Source: Lichenibacterium ramalinae (GTDB lineage: Bacteria; Pseudomonadota; Alphaproteobacteria; Rhizobiales; Beijerinckiaceae). Taken from it: a stretch of DNA of 64,000 nt. Of the stretch, positions 37,664 through 46,318 are shown in pieces. The position numbers and the translations under genes were made by a program. The notes beneath the pieces are model-generated. The model was given only the letters and a program-made list of their open reading frames with translations, searched no databases and was not told the origin of the DNA. The stretch covers positions 1 through 64,000 of the forward strand of contig NZ_QYBC01000023.1 of NCBI RefSeq assembly GCF_004137085.1, in the 5' to 3' direction. The stretch's first letter is position 1. Each line of letters starts with the position of its first letter.

Positions 37664-37707
37664 TGGAGCGGATGGAAGGAGTCGAACCCTCGTCTGCAGT
37701 TTGGGAA
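37664..37707 (-). other. 3' fragment of tRNA-Gly(CCC); probable island attachment site
   Basis: On the minus strand the sequence from TTCCCAA (anticodon loop, CCC) through anticodon 3' stem ACTGC, T arm GAGGG-TTCGACT-CCTTC, acceptor CATCCGC and TCCA matches tRNA-Gly. The 5' half is missing: the base pairs expected for ACTGC (GCAGT) and the acceptor partner GCGGATG are absent, and the match stops at the loop edge. Integrases commonly recombine in the anticodon loop and leave such a 3' copy at the far end of an island. By orientation, the intact tRNA should lie to the right, beyond the window. Confidence 0.75.
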
Positions 37708-37808
37708 GCAGATCGGGCGCACGATAATCGTTGAGCGCCGTTGGATAAGTCGGACCGCCCTGCCTTGCCCCATCGGGCGCCTGATAACTGCCCTTCCCGG
37801 GCGCCCAA

Positions 37809-38150
37809 TCACACGCCTTTGAAGCGCCCAGGGCGGGCCGTGGTCAGCATGGCCGTGGTGTCACCGTCCGCGATGTACCAGACGGTGAGGATCGTCGGTT
37901 TTGTGCCGTCTGGACAGGCGATCGGCCCCGTGATGCGGTGCTTCACCGCGTCCGGCACGGTGAGCGAATCGCCGGGCCATCCAGCGAACGCTTGCCGCAC
38001 CAAGGCGAGAGCAAACTCCTCCGGCCGATCACGGCTGAAACCCCGAGCGAGAAAGAACGTGGCCTTTCCTCGACCCTGCGGTGAAGTGAGGTCGAGCAGG
38101 TAGTGTGTGACTTTGGGCGGATCGATGCCGAGGTGTGTGACGACCGCCAC
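37809..38150 (-). CDS. DUF6883-family protein
   Basis: 113 residues. KVTHYLLDLTSPQGRGKATF, then FARGF-like FLARGFSRDRPEEFALAL and ITGPIACPDGTKPTILTVWYI, follows the DUF6883 pattern. GTG 38148-38150 is the start, placed three bases after the stop of the DUF4926 gene, with AAGG in its end as ribosome site. DUF6883 and DUF4926 genes are often neighbours; the pair is suspected, not shown, to act as a toxin-antitoxin-like unit or polymorphic-toxin remnant. Confidence 0.7.
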   Translation of the reverse strand: MAVVTHLGIDPPKVTHYLLDLTSPQGRGKATFFLARGFSRDRPEEFALALVRQAFAGWPGDSLTVPDAVKHRITGPIACPDGTKPTILTVWYIADGDTTAMLTTARPGRFKGV

Positions 38151-38153
38151 GCA

Positions 38154-38381
38154 TCAGGCCTTGACGAGATCTGCCGCATAAATCGTGGCGAGCCCGACCT
38201 CGAACTCGACCTCATACGCTTTGCCAGCCCCGTAGACTGCCACGACGGTGCCCAGGCTGCCGGAGATGACGACCTCCTCCTCGTCGGTCACCACGGCATG
38301 CAGCACGCGAACGAGGTCGAGATTGGCGAAGGTAGCAGGCTCGGCTTCCTTGAAGGGGTAGGTGAAGACGGGTGCGTTCAT
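38154..38381 (-). CDS. DUF4926-family protein
   Basis: 75 residues. LDLVRVLHAVVTDEEEVVIS, then GSLGTVVAVYGAGKAYEVEF, matches DUF4926, a small SH3-like beta-barrel. ATG 38381 starts the conserved part; the frame is open further upstream without homology. It is coupled to the DUF6883 gene by a three-base gap. Proposed as the partner (perhaps immunity or antitoxin) of that protein by neighbourhood only. Confidence 0.7.
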   Translation of the reverse strand: MNAPVFTYPFKEAEPATFANLDLVRVLHAVVTDEEEVVISGSLGTVVAVYGAGKAYEVEFEVGLATIYAADLVKA

Positions 38382-38647
38382 CGTGTCGGCCTCCCGGCTT
38401 GCGTGGCTCGCAGGATAACCGCTGCGGTTATGAAAATGTCCTTCACACGAGGCTTCGTCAACGTGCGGCGTGTCACGCTCAGCGTGTGACGAACGATCGC
38501 CGTTCAACGTGGTTTCCGCGTGTCACAGGGAATGAGCATCGTACGCGAGACGCGCGGCATGACGACTGAACGCAAAAAACCGCCCGCCACTCTCTCGGGC
38601 AGCGGGGCGGATCCTCGGCTGTGACCACAGTCTGGCCGGGTTGGTGG

Positions 38648-39763
38648 TCACAGCGTCCGGAACGAGACCACGCTCGCGACCCTGTAGCCTCCCCGGCTTG
38701 GCTCCACCACACCGGTCACCGTCACATCGCGCCCGCGCCGGTGGGCCTCCAATGCTTCGGCATAGGCCACTGGCGTGAGGCGCAACCGAACCGTCACGTC
38801 CCCAAAGTCGTCGCTGGCCCACCTCACGCCGATCTCGCGGCCGCCGGGATGGAGCAGGTCGTCGGGCGCGTAGGGCGACGCAAGCTCAACGACGCGGCCG
38901 CTGACCGTCGCGACGGTCTCGGGCGGCTTGGCCCGGAGTTGGTTCCCGGCCTCGCGGATCAGCTTGACGGCGCCGGTCTTCAGCATGACGGGCTTCCGGC
39001 CGACCATGTCTTCGGGGAGGGTCCAGGCTGGCGAGAAGGTGAAGTCGAAGGTGACGCGGTCGGCCTCCGAGCGGTCGAGCAGGCGCGCTAAGACGAAGCA
39101 GGATTCTGCGTTCAACCCGCGAGACGCGGCACGGACGATGGGCGAGGGCTCGGCAACTTCGACCGCCTCCCGGATTGCTTGCAGGCCCACGGCGATCCGT
39201 TGAACGATTCTGCGGGCCGGAGGGGCCGGGCTGTTTGGCTGCTCTAGTCTGCGCTCGGGCTGTGGGCCTACGTAGGACATGACGCGGAAGCCGAAGCTGC
39301 CTTCGAACGTGTGGGCGAAGCGGCACGCTTCCGCATAATCGTGAGCCGATGGGCCGGGCTTAGAGGATGCGACGGCCTCGAACTCGGCGTAGGCTGCGCT
39401 GTACATCAGGGTGCGGGTCTGGTGGAGAAGGCTGTCGGCCACCTTAAGCGGGATGCTGCCGCGGAACTCGCTGCTATCGGGCAGCGCCGCGTCGAACAGG
39501 TCGTAGCCCAGGCCGCGCACCTCCTCGGCGATCGTCGCGATCGGCCGCTCGTTGATGTCGGACAGGGTACGCAGCGCCTGATCGACGAAGCCCTCAGCGC
39601 CCGAGGTCGCGAGGTCGCGGGGGACTAGGAGCTCGAATTCGCCATAGGCCCCGACCTCGCGGACGTAGAGGCTATAGTCCTCGTCGTCGATCGGTTCCAG
39701 CATCCAGCCTTGGCGCTCGAGATAACCGCGAAGCAGGCTGGGATCGGGCAGTGCGATGGTCAT
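38648..39763 (-). CDS. Hypothetical 371-residue protein, partner of the DUF4365 gene
   Basis: Family not recognised. The N-terminal part (MTIALPDPSLLRGYLERQGW, then EFELLVPRDLATSGAEGFVD) looks like a globular domain; the C-terminal 90 residues (VATVSGRVVELASPYAPDDL ... RDVTVTGVVEPSRGGYRVAS) look like an OB-fold-type beta domain. No signal peptide or membrane span. Its ATG overlaps the DUF4365 stop by four bases (ATGA), so the two are made together. A two-gene cassette of nuclease-like plus unknown protein at an island edge fits a defence role, but this is inference. Confidence 0.7.
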   Translation of the reverse strand: MTIALPDPSLLRGYLERQGWMLEPIDDEDYSLYVREVGAYGEFELLVPRDLATSGAEGFVDQALRTLSDINERPIATIAEEVRGLGYDLFDAALPDSSEFRGSIPLKVADSLLHQTRTLMYSAAYAEFEAVASSKPGPSAHDYAEACRFAHTFEGSFGFRVMSYVGPQPERRLEQPNSPAPPARRIVQRIAVGLQAIREAVEVAEPSPIVRAASRGLNAESCFVLARLLDRSEADRVTFDFTFSPAWTLPEDMVGRKPVMLKTGAVKLIREAGNQLRAKPPETVATVSGRVVELASPYAPDDLLHPGGREIGVRWASDDFGDVTVRLRLTPVAYAEALEAHRRGRDVTVTGVVEPSRGGYRVASVVSFRTL

Positions 39764-40284
39764 TCGCGCCTCCGCCGCGATGGCATGCCGCGGGCGAGGC
39801 CCATCAGCGTCTTTAGCCCGTCCGGCGTGAGCAGGTTCCGCCTCGGGATATCGATCGTCTGCGTGGTCGGGTTGGTCGTCCGCTGGTCCTTTCGCGCGTC
39901 GTACCAATAGCAGCAGTGACGAAGCGTGGTGTCCTCCTCGGCGGAGTCCAGCCAAGCCGCCTCGTCACGCGGGAGGCAAAGCAGGGTCAGGAACATCGGG
40001 GCGAGCCGGTGCCGACCGATCATTGCGTTCAGCGTTCCCGCGTCGAGAGCGTAGACCACGGACTCCCCCCTGAAACGCCAGTCCACCGTGCTCTTGAGCT
40101 GCAGGTCGAACTTGAACCCGTCTTCCTTACGCTTGCCTGTCTCTGGGTCGATGCCCACGCTGTGGACCGTGTAGTCCACGCCGTAGTCGAACTCCCGGTA
40201 GGACACGTTGTAGCCCGCCTTGGCGGCCGAGGCGAACAAATGTGCGCGGCTGAGTAGTTCCTGCGTGTGCTGCCGAGTGATCAA
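39760..40284 (-). CDS. DUF4365 domain protein (PD-(D/E)XK-like)
   Basis: 174 residues. EFDYGVDYTVHSVG places Asp37, and DGFKFDLQLKSTVDWRF places Asp60, Gln62 and Lys64, the D...(D)xQxK arrangement of DUF4365, a family related to restriction-type nucleases. It would cut or bind nucleic acid in the cytoplasm. It is first in a two-gene unit with the 371-residue protein. DUF4365 genes are frequent in mobile islands. Catalytic activity is not proven. Confidence 0.72.
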   Translation of the reverse strand: MITRQHTQELLSRAHLFASAAKAGYNVSYREFDYGVDYTVHSVGIDPETGKRKEDGFKFDLQLKSTVDWRFRGESVVYALDAGTLNAMIGRHRLAPMFLTLLCLPRDEAAWLDSAEEDTTLRHCCYWYDARKDQRTTNPTTQTIDIPRRNLLTPDGLKTLMGLARGMPSRRRRE

Positions 40285-40451
40285 CTCCCTCGCCCCATTG
40301 ATGTCGCCCGCCGGGTGATTCGTTCCGGCGATTGAATCAACGCCACCCCGAGTTGTCTAGGGGGACGACGGACGGTGATGAACGGATCACCACCGCAGCA
40401 AGTGTCGCGGTTTCAGTTCGCCATCTCGGGATCATCGGCGGTGCAGGCGCG

Positions 40452-41038
40452 TCAGGTCGGGGGCGCCCCGCCCTCCACGAGGCTCCGCCCCGGCACCACG
40501 CTCCGGTCGTGCGGCGGGTGTAGCCACTGGAGCGCCGCCGCGATGTCGTGCAGGTAGGTCAGCATGATGGCGAGCAGCACGCCGATGCGACCCAAGCCCC
40601 GATCTTGACCCAGCGCTTCGGGGGCACCTGCTTGTCGAGCGCGCTCGGCGCCAGCAAGTGGAACAGCGCGCCGGCGCCGATGACGAACAGGATGTAGCTC
40701 GTGATGTCGGTGTTGGCGAACCAGTCCGGCATGCCGAGGGCACGCCGGGCTATGGACCAGCCCGAGCGGATCGCATTGCCCTCCAGCCGCAGAAGATGCC
40801 AAGCGTCAGGAACACCGTCTTGTCGGCCGGCTGTTCCTGGAACACGGCTTCGACGGGGGACGGCAGGAACGCGATGCAGACCGCGACGCTGAGCGCGATG
40901 TCGACCGATCTCAGGACAGCGATGAGCGGGGGAGCGTCCGTCATCCAGGCGACGGTGAAGAAGGCGACATGGGGGAGAACGACCCAGCGCAGGAAACGCG
41001 GGGCGGTGAGGCGAAGGGCGATGCGGTGGACCGTGCTC
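40452..41038 (-). pseudogene. Broken membrane-protein gene truncated by an IS3-type element
   Basis: Three consecutive frames on the minus strand join into one plausible protein: RIALRLTAPRFLRWVVLPHV ... VFLTLGIFC, then RRALGMPDWFANTDITSYIL ... KRWVKIGAW, then VLLAIMLTYLHDIAAALQWL to a stop at 40,452. Shifts occur near 40,790 and 40,590. At least three hydrophobic spans are visible. The 5' end is lost exactly where the IS left end begins. Resembles a small integral membrane protein of unknown function. Confidence 0.6.
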
Positions 41039-41099
41039 TGAGGTGGCTCCGCTTGTTTGAACAGCGTGCGTCGCTTCGTTGGGTGGATTCCTGCCGGGT

Positions 41100-41927
41100 T
41101 CAAGCCGCCGCGATCTGCGGTTGCCTGTCGAAATAAGCTTGATCCGGCGTCCTCCGGTCAAGGCTCGCGTGCGGCCTGCGGCCGTTGTAGAGGGTCAGGT
41201 CGCGGCCGATCGAGGCCCGGGCTTCGCCGACTGAGCCATAGCCCGGAGGTCGATCTCCTCGTATTTGATCGAGCGCCAGAGCCGTTCGACGGAGACGTTG
41301 TCCCTCCAGGCGCCCTTGCCGTCCATGCCGATGGCGGTCCCAGCCCCGAGCAGCACGGCAGTGAACTCCCGGCTGGTGAACTGCGAGCCCTGATCCGTGT
41401 TGAAAATGCCCGGCCTGTCATGCCGGGCGAGCGCCTCATCCAACGCTTCGACGCAGAAGTCCGCCTCCATGGTGATGGAGAGCCTCCAGGCGAGGACCCG
41501 GCGCGAGTACCCATCGACCACCGCCGCCAGATAGACGAAGCCGCGGGCCATGGGCACGTCGGTGATGTCCCATCACCCAGGCCTGGTCGGGGCGGTCCAC
41601 CGCCACGCCGCGCAGCAGGTCGGGATAGATCTTGTGACCCGGTGCCGGCTTCGACGTGCTCGGAGTCCGGTACAGCGCCTCGATCCGCATCCGCTTCATC
41701 AGCGTCGCAACGTGCCGGCGCCCGACCTCGAAGCCCTCCCGGTTCAGGAGATCACGCAACATCCGGCTCCCCGCGAAAGGGAACTCAAGATGGAGTTCGT
41801 CCATCCGCCGCATGACGGCGAGGTCCGTCGGCGACACGGGATGGGAAAGGTCGTAGACACTGCCCCGGCTGATCCCGAGCGCCTCCGCCTGCTTGGTGAT
41901 CGGCAGCCCATGATGGCGATCGATCAT
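41100..41927 (-). pseudogene. IS3-family transposase OrfB, frameshifted
   Basis: DDE integrase-core transposase. Readable parts: AVMRRMDELHLEFPFAGSRM, then KPAPGHKIYPDLLRGVAVDR, RGFVYLAAVVDGYSRRVLAW, IFNTDQGSQFTS (catalytic Asp) and GKGAWRDNVSVERLWRSIKY (catalytic Glu), then YNGRRPHASLDRRTPDQAYF. An extra G near 41,568 breaks the frame before the first catalytic block, and another shift near 41,235 breaks it before the end. Not functional as it stands. Confidence 0.8.
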
Positions 41928-41937
41928 CGCTTTGCGC

Positions 41938-42234
41938 TCAGAAGGCCGGCCTTGCCGAGCGCGCCGGACAAAAATCGTTGGTCAACGTCAGTTCGCCGAT
42001 CTTGGCGTGGAGCGTCTTCACATCGATGGCCGGCGCCGCCAAGCCTGCCTTCGGCTCCGATCCGAAGACCTCGGCGGCGCCATCTACGAGCCGGGCCTTC
42101 CACGTCGTGATCTGGTTCGGGTGCACGTCGAAGTGCTGGGCCAACTCGGCCAGCGTCTTCTCTCCCTTCACGGCTGCCAGGGCCACCTTCGCCTTGAAGG
42201 CCGGAGCGTGATTGCGGCGCGTTCGCTTGCTCAT
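41938..42234 (-). pseudogene. IS3-family transposase OrfA, altered C-terminus
   Basis: 98 residues with a helix-turn-helix (LAAVKGEKTLAELAQHFDVH, then PNQITTWKARLVDGA) as in IS3 OrfA proteins. The last residues after LTLTNDF read CPARSARPAF instead of the expected LSGALGKAGLL, which is present one frame over; a base seems lost at a run of T, or the run is a ribosomal slip site linking to OrfB. Confidence 0.75.
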
Positions 42235-42319
42235 CGTCTCTCCCGAGCCGCCGCCACTCTGCCGCCGTCAGGCCGGCAATCCAATCAGCCAGCCTGTTCA
42301 GATGTCCTGAACCACCTCA

Positions 42320-43085
42320 GTCCGCCCGAACAAGGGCGGTGCGCCTCGCATCTACTGGCGCGTCTCAAAGGAAGCCAGGGCCGCCGGCTTTACGCCGGTG
42401 ACGGTCCGGATCCACGAAACCGACGACGACGCTATCGCGGCCCGCTGTCGTGTTCTGCAAGCCGAGACGGCGCAGTGGTGGGAGTTCCGCCACGTCGAGG
42501 CGTTCATCGCCAGGCTCAGGAGATGGATCGACCGTCGCTCGCCCTCGGTACGGCGCTGCAATGGGAGACGCTGCTCCGCCAGCGCGACGTCATCGGCGAG
42601 TGGGAGCCCTACAGGGCTGGCGACAAACCGCCGGGAGGCTGGGCGCTCAACGGCCGCGCCTGTGTCAACGGCCTCTTGTGGGAGCACATCGCCCCGGACT
42701 GGACCATGAGCAAGCGCACCACGAAAACGGGAGCCGTGGTCACCTTCGACCTGACAGCCCTGCCCCTGGCTCTGACCTAACTGCAGCGCGTGAAGCTCGC
42801 CACGGCGCCATCATCGACGACGAGGCGGTCGGTCGCCCCTATGCGGAGAACCGCTATCAGCAGGAGTGGCGGAAGGTGGCTGATGCCGCGGGGATCACGC
42901 GCGGGGTGTGGAACATGGACGCGAGGTCAGGAGGAGCGACGGAAGCCGACGAAGCGGGCGCGGCGAGCTCCGACATCCAGCGCGTCATGGCCCATAGCGA
43001 TCCGAAGACGACGTCGCGCTGCGTCAGCGGCAATGCCCTGGAACAGAGCCGGCGGGTCGCCGCTCAGCGCCAAACTTTGCGGTCT
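42320..43085 (+). pseudogene. Decayed tyrosine recombinase (phage-type integrase)
   Basis: Fragments in successive frames: RPNKGGAPRIYWRVSKEARA begins right at the IS right end, then AARCRVLQAETAQWWEF, then LGTALQWETLLRQRDVIGEW and TKTGAVVTFDLTALPL up to a stop near 42,780, then GRPYAENRYQQEWRKVADAA ... WNMDARSGGATEADEAGA ... RVMAHSDPKTTSRCVSGN. The last part is where the active Tyr should be (usual TTARYxR); here Cys replaces it. Frameshifts, an internal stop and this change make it dead. It may be the island's former integrase. Confidence 0.75.
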
Positions 43086-43379
43086 CGGAAGAGCGGCTGC
43101 TCCGCGTTGGAACTCATTTTCCAACGAACAGGGCTAAGTGCTGTGCGGCGACGCATCTTGTTGGATGCGAATACAGGGCGTCAGCGCACAAGCGACACAT
43201 CGGTTGGACGAACCGACGCAAGCCGATGGATAATCCGGCTCCAGCGACACATCCCGATTTACCACGGCCTAGTTGCGGCTGTCCCTTTATTCTACCATCA
43301 CGCTTTGCTCGCGACACGACGCCGTTCGGCATGGCTGTTCAGTCATGGCTTGGGGGTTGTGGTCGGGGCTTGGTCGCGA
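43086..43379. other. Region of about 300 bases without a gene
   Basis: AT-richer than neighbours. An 11-base direct repeat AGCGACACATC occurs at 43,191-43,201 and 43,243-43,253, with a small hairpin CGGTT-GGACG-AACCG between them. No frame is convincing. Confidence 0.4.
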
Positions 43380-43937
43380 TCAGCGACGGTAGGTGCAGAA
43401 CCCCGGGTCGCCCTGTAGCGCTTCAAGCGCGGCCGGGTCGCCTTCCAAGGCCTTTCGGGTCACGGCGGCGCACTTCGACTGCGGCCTTTCCAGGTACATC
43501 ATCGCCACGTTGCCGGCGCAGGCGCTGCAGAGGCCCATGGACAGCAGCTTGTTGTCGAGGTCGTCGTAGCGCAGGTCCCTGGCGGGCACCGCCGAGCGTA
43601 TGACGTCGAGTTCATACGTCTTCATCCCCTCCTCGAAGGCGTAGGCCTTCGTGCCCGGTTTGCAGTTCGTGAGGCGCAGGGCCTCGACCCGCTTGCCACC
43701 GATCGTCACGTGCATCGGGTAACAGTATCCACCGTGAGAGCAGATCGAGTCGTCCCCGGTCGCCGTCTCGACGCGGTATTGGGTCACGGCCGTGTCGTAC
43801 TGCCCCTTGGCCAGCATGGATGACGGGCTTTCGATCGCGGCGACGTCTCTCAGCGCGATCGCCTTGCAGACGTCCGCGGCCTGTGCGGCATCGACCGATA
43901 GGACCGCCAGCGCCATCGCGCAGAACCACTTCGTCAT
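43380..43937 (-). CDS. Cysteine-rich exported protein of unknown function
   Basis: 185 residues. Sec signal MTKWFCAMALAVLSVDAAQAA, cut near AQA. The mature part has about eight cysteines (DVCKAI, ICSHGGYCYP, LTNCKPG, GLCSACAGN, SKCAAV, GFCTYRR), suggesting disulfide bonds in the periplasm. It lies 28 bases after the ADP-ribosylglycohydrolase-domain gene on the same strand, so the two may be co-transcribed. Not recognised; a periplasmic partner or inhibitor is one guess. Confidence 0.6.
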   Translation of the reverse strand: MTKWFCAMALAVLSVDAAQAADVCKAIALRDVAAIESPSSMLAKGQYDTAVTQYRVETATGDDSICSHGGYCYPMHVTIGGKRVEALRLTNCKPGTKAYAFEEGMKTYELDVIRSAVPARDLRYDDLDNKLLSMGLCSACAGNVAMMYLERPQSKCAAVTRKALEGDPAALEALQGDPGFCTYRR

Positions 43938-43965
43938 GCCCTCTGTCCTTCTTTGGTAGGCATCT

Positions 43966-46107
43966 TCAGGACAACAGCTCGATCTGACTGCCGCCTGTGC
44001 CCGATTTCGCGCGCCTCGCCCGTCGTGCGGCCCAGGCCCGCACCTTCGCGGCAACCTTGGGAAGGTCGGGAGCGAACGCGCCGATCGCGCCCTCAAGGCT
44101 CATCCCGTCCTTCACGGCATCTCGGATCGCGTGTTCGGCGTCTCGCGCGTCATCCTCGGGCGTCAACATCTCGTCCTCTCCGATCTCGCCGATCTGGCCC
44201 TCGTGCCAGGGCGGAAGACCGGTGCACATGGCGAGGTCGGCCGCGATGGCGACGATGGCGTCACGCCCCTCCACGCCCCGCAGCAGGTCCAGCGGAATGC
44301 CGTTCGTGCCATACAGCGCGCCGGCGATGGCGCCGGTGATGGCGCCTGTGGCGTCGCTGTCCCCCGAGTGGTTCACGGCGGCCGTGACGGCGGCGTGGAA
44401 GTCCGAGGTGGACAGGACGCAGTAGACGGCGATCGCCAACGCCTCAGAAGCGACGAAGCCTTTCCCGATCGTCTCCACCGTCTTCCAAGACGGCGGACCG
44501 CCGCGTGCGAGGGCCTGTGCCCTTTCGGCGAGGGACCTCACCTCACGGCCGGCATGATCGTCGGGTGCCATGCTGAGGGCATAGCCGACGGCCTCGGCCA
44601 GTCTTTGCCCGCACGTCAGACGCGACAGGATCGTCGCCAGGACGCCGGCCGCGGCTTTTGCGACAGGGTGGCCGTGCGTCAACCCTGCTACCGCCGAGGC
44701 CCTGGCGAACACGTCCTCGGGCATCATGATGGGGTGGGCGAGGCCGATCGGGACGACGCGGAGCATGCAACCGTTGCCCTTGCTGTCGTTGACGGCCACC
44801 TCGCCCCCGGCGGCCAGCGCGCGGGCCGTCGTCTGACCGTGCGGTCGCCTCTCGCGCAGGAAGGCGTGCTCGGTGACAGCACAGGGCTGCATCGCCTCGA
44901 CGCACCCCGTCTGCCCCAAGCGCCACTCGAGGCAGGCTACCCTGACCCTGTCGAACTCGACGGCGACGTCGAACAGCATCATGGACCCGTCCGGCGTCCC
45001 GGCATCCTCTTGGTCGTCGGCGATCTCCACGGAGGCCAGGCCCGCCGCGACGCAGATCATGATCTGCGCCTCGCCGGACAGCGTGCCGATCCTCCCGGAC
45101 GCCTCGGCAAAGCCGGTGAGGCCGTCGGCGCCGAACCGCTTGCGGATGTCTGCCGCGCTCAGACCCTCGACGGGCAGGCCGAGCGCGTCCCCGATGGCGG
45201 CCCCCATCAGGGAGCCCGTGATGCGCTCGGCGAGGACCGGTTCGTTCAGCACGCGAGCCTCGGCGGCCAGCATGCCCGCTCGGATGGTGATGGACCGCAG
45301 CAGGCCTTTCCTCGCCGCTCCCGCATACCAGCCCCCGGCGAACTTCTCCCCGCTGTTGACGTAGCATAGGACGGCGTCGAGCCGTCTGGCGCAGGCCTTC
45401 CTCAACCTCAGCCATCCGTCATCGTGCGCGGAGGCGATCCGGCCTGCCCTCTGATCGTAGCCGACCGTCATCCAGCCGCTTATGGCGCACAGTTCGATGA
45501 AGCTGGCGACGGCGTCGTCCAAGCCTTGGGCATCGTCGTCGCCACCACCGGCGAAGTTCCTCGGCTCGAGGGCCTGCTGCAAGCAGGCGAGCAGCGCGAC
45601 GTTCCACGGCGTAGGGGTGCCCGTCCGCAACTCGAGCGGAGGCCAACTCTCGAAGGGGCGAAGTACGTAGTCGTCGAACTCGTAGACCTTGGCGAGTTCG
45701 AGAGCTCCGAGATCGACCGGTTCCGAACCTCCGCTCGGACGATCGGTCGATCCGCCTACGACGATGCGATGGATCGCCCCATCGGGCGCGACGTGCCACA
45801 GACCGGCCGCCGCGAAGGCGATCCACTGCTCCCCGCCTTCGAGCGCGTCGGCGGCCGACCAGGTCTGCCGCAGGATGACGGGCCGGAGCACGGCGTCCTC
45901 CCTCCGCGTCAGGATCACGTGGATATCGCCGGCGCAGACCGGCAGGTAGGGATGGTATCCGGCTTCGAGGGCCGCGTTTACGAACGCGTTACGCGTGATG
46001 ACACCTCTGGCAACGTTGGTGAAGTCGTCGCTGCCCACGTTCTTCTCCGAATCGCTCGATCCGGCCGATCGTACCGTCATCCCCGAATGATGACCTAGTC
46101 CCATCAT
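43966..46107 (-). CDS. Large protein with ADP-ribosylglycohydrolase domain and N-terminal extension
   Basis: 713 residues. The C-terminal two-thirds is a DraG/ADP-ribosylglycohydrolase-like domain: ITGSLMGAAIGDALGLPVEG opens it and NHSGDSDATGAITGAIAGAL is the second metal motif. The first metal motif, normally (T/S)DDT, reads LSGEAQIM, so metal binding is doubtful. The first about 130 residues (FVNAALEAGYHPYLPVCAGD, then RPVILRQTWSAADAL) resemble a small nuclease-like beta-alpha domain with the usual lysine replaced, a tentative view. Start uncertain (46,107 or 46,080). It could reverse ADP-ribosylation or have lost catalysis and act as a sensor. Confidence 0.7.
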   Translation of the reverse strand: MMGLGHHSGMTVRSAGSSDSEKNVGSDDFTNVARGVITRNAFVNAALEAGYHPYLPVCAGDIHVILTRREDAVLRPVILRQTWSAADALEGGEQWIAFAAAGLWHVAPDGAIHRIVVGGSTDRPSGGSEPVDLGALELAKVYEFDDYVLRPFESWPPLELRTGTPTPWNVALLACLQQALEPRNFAGGGDDDAQGLDDAVASFIELCAISGWMTVGYDQRAGRIASAHDDGWLRLRKACARRLDAVLCYVNSGEKFAGGWYAGAARKGLLRSITIRAGMLAAEARVLNEPVLAERITGSLMGAAIGDALGLPVEGLSAADIRKRFGADGLTGFAEASGRIGTLSGEAQIMICVAAGLASVEIADDQEDAGTPDGSMMLFDVAVEFDRVRVACLEWRLGQTGCVEAMQPCAVTEHAFLRERRPHGQTTARALAAGGEVAVNDSKGNGCMLRVVPIGLAHPIMMPEDVFARASAVAGLTHGHPVAKAAAGVLATILSRLTCGQRLAEAVGYALSMAPDDHAGREVRSLAERAQALARGGPPSWKTVETIGKGFVASEALAIAVYCVLSTSDFHAAVTAAVNHSGDSDATGAITGAIAGALYGTNGIPLDLLRGVEGRDAIVAIAADLAMCTGLPPWHEGQIGEIGEDEMLTPEDDARDAEHAIRDAVKDGMSLEGAIGAFAPDLPKVAAKVRAWAARRARRAKSGTGGSQIELLS

Positions 46108-46318
46108 CGTACCCTGATCGCTCAGACCTCGACCGTGTTCCGTAGCTCTGCCCTGACGTCGAGAGGGTCGGCTTGAGAGCAGCGGTTCACAATTTCACGC
46201 TGCGATGTCTTTCAGGCCATAGCGACGAGCATCCGAATCGCAGAAGCTTCCTCTTGTTAGTCGAACGCTTCAGCCGCCCTGCGAGCACCCTGTCAACTTC
46301 GTTTGTTCTGGACCCCAG

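Larger units (their letters stand above)
41039..42319 (-). mobile_element. Degenerate IS3-family insertion sequence
   Basis: 1,281 bp. The ends are imperfect inverted repeats: TGAGGTGGCTCCGC from the left at 41,039 and TGAGGTGGTTCAGG from the right at 42,319 (then both reach TGAACAG). Two ORFs, orfA and orfB, on the minus strand are typical of IS3 elements. Both carry frameshifts. The flanking three bases (CTC and GTC) are not an exact target duplication. It sits between two broken genes pointing away from it. Confidence 0.8.

Noticed and set aside
37681-37745. A complete tRNA gene at the liv operon end
   Set aside because: The 5' acceptor strand, D arm and 5' anticodon stem are missing; only the 3' part is tRNA.
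41039-42319. An active IS3 element
   Set aside because: Both transposase frames are broken and there is no exact target duplication.
46108-46318. Left end of the Tn7-like element
   Set aside because: No repeated 15-25-bp sites or inverted terminal sequence could be seen; the segment is merely AT-richer.
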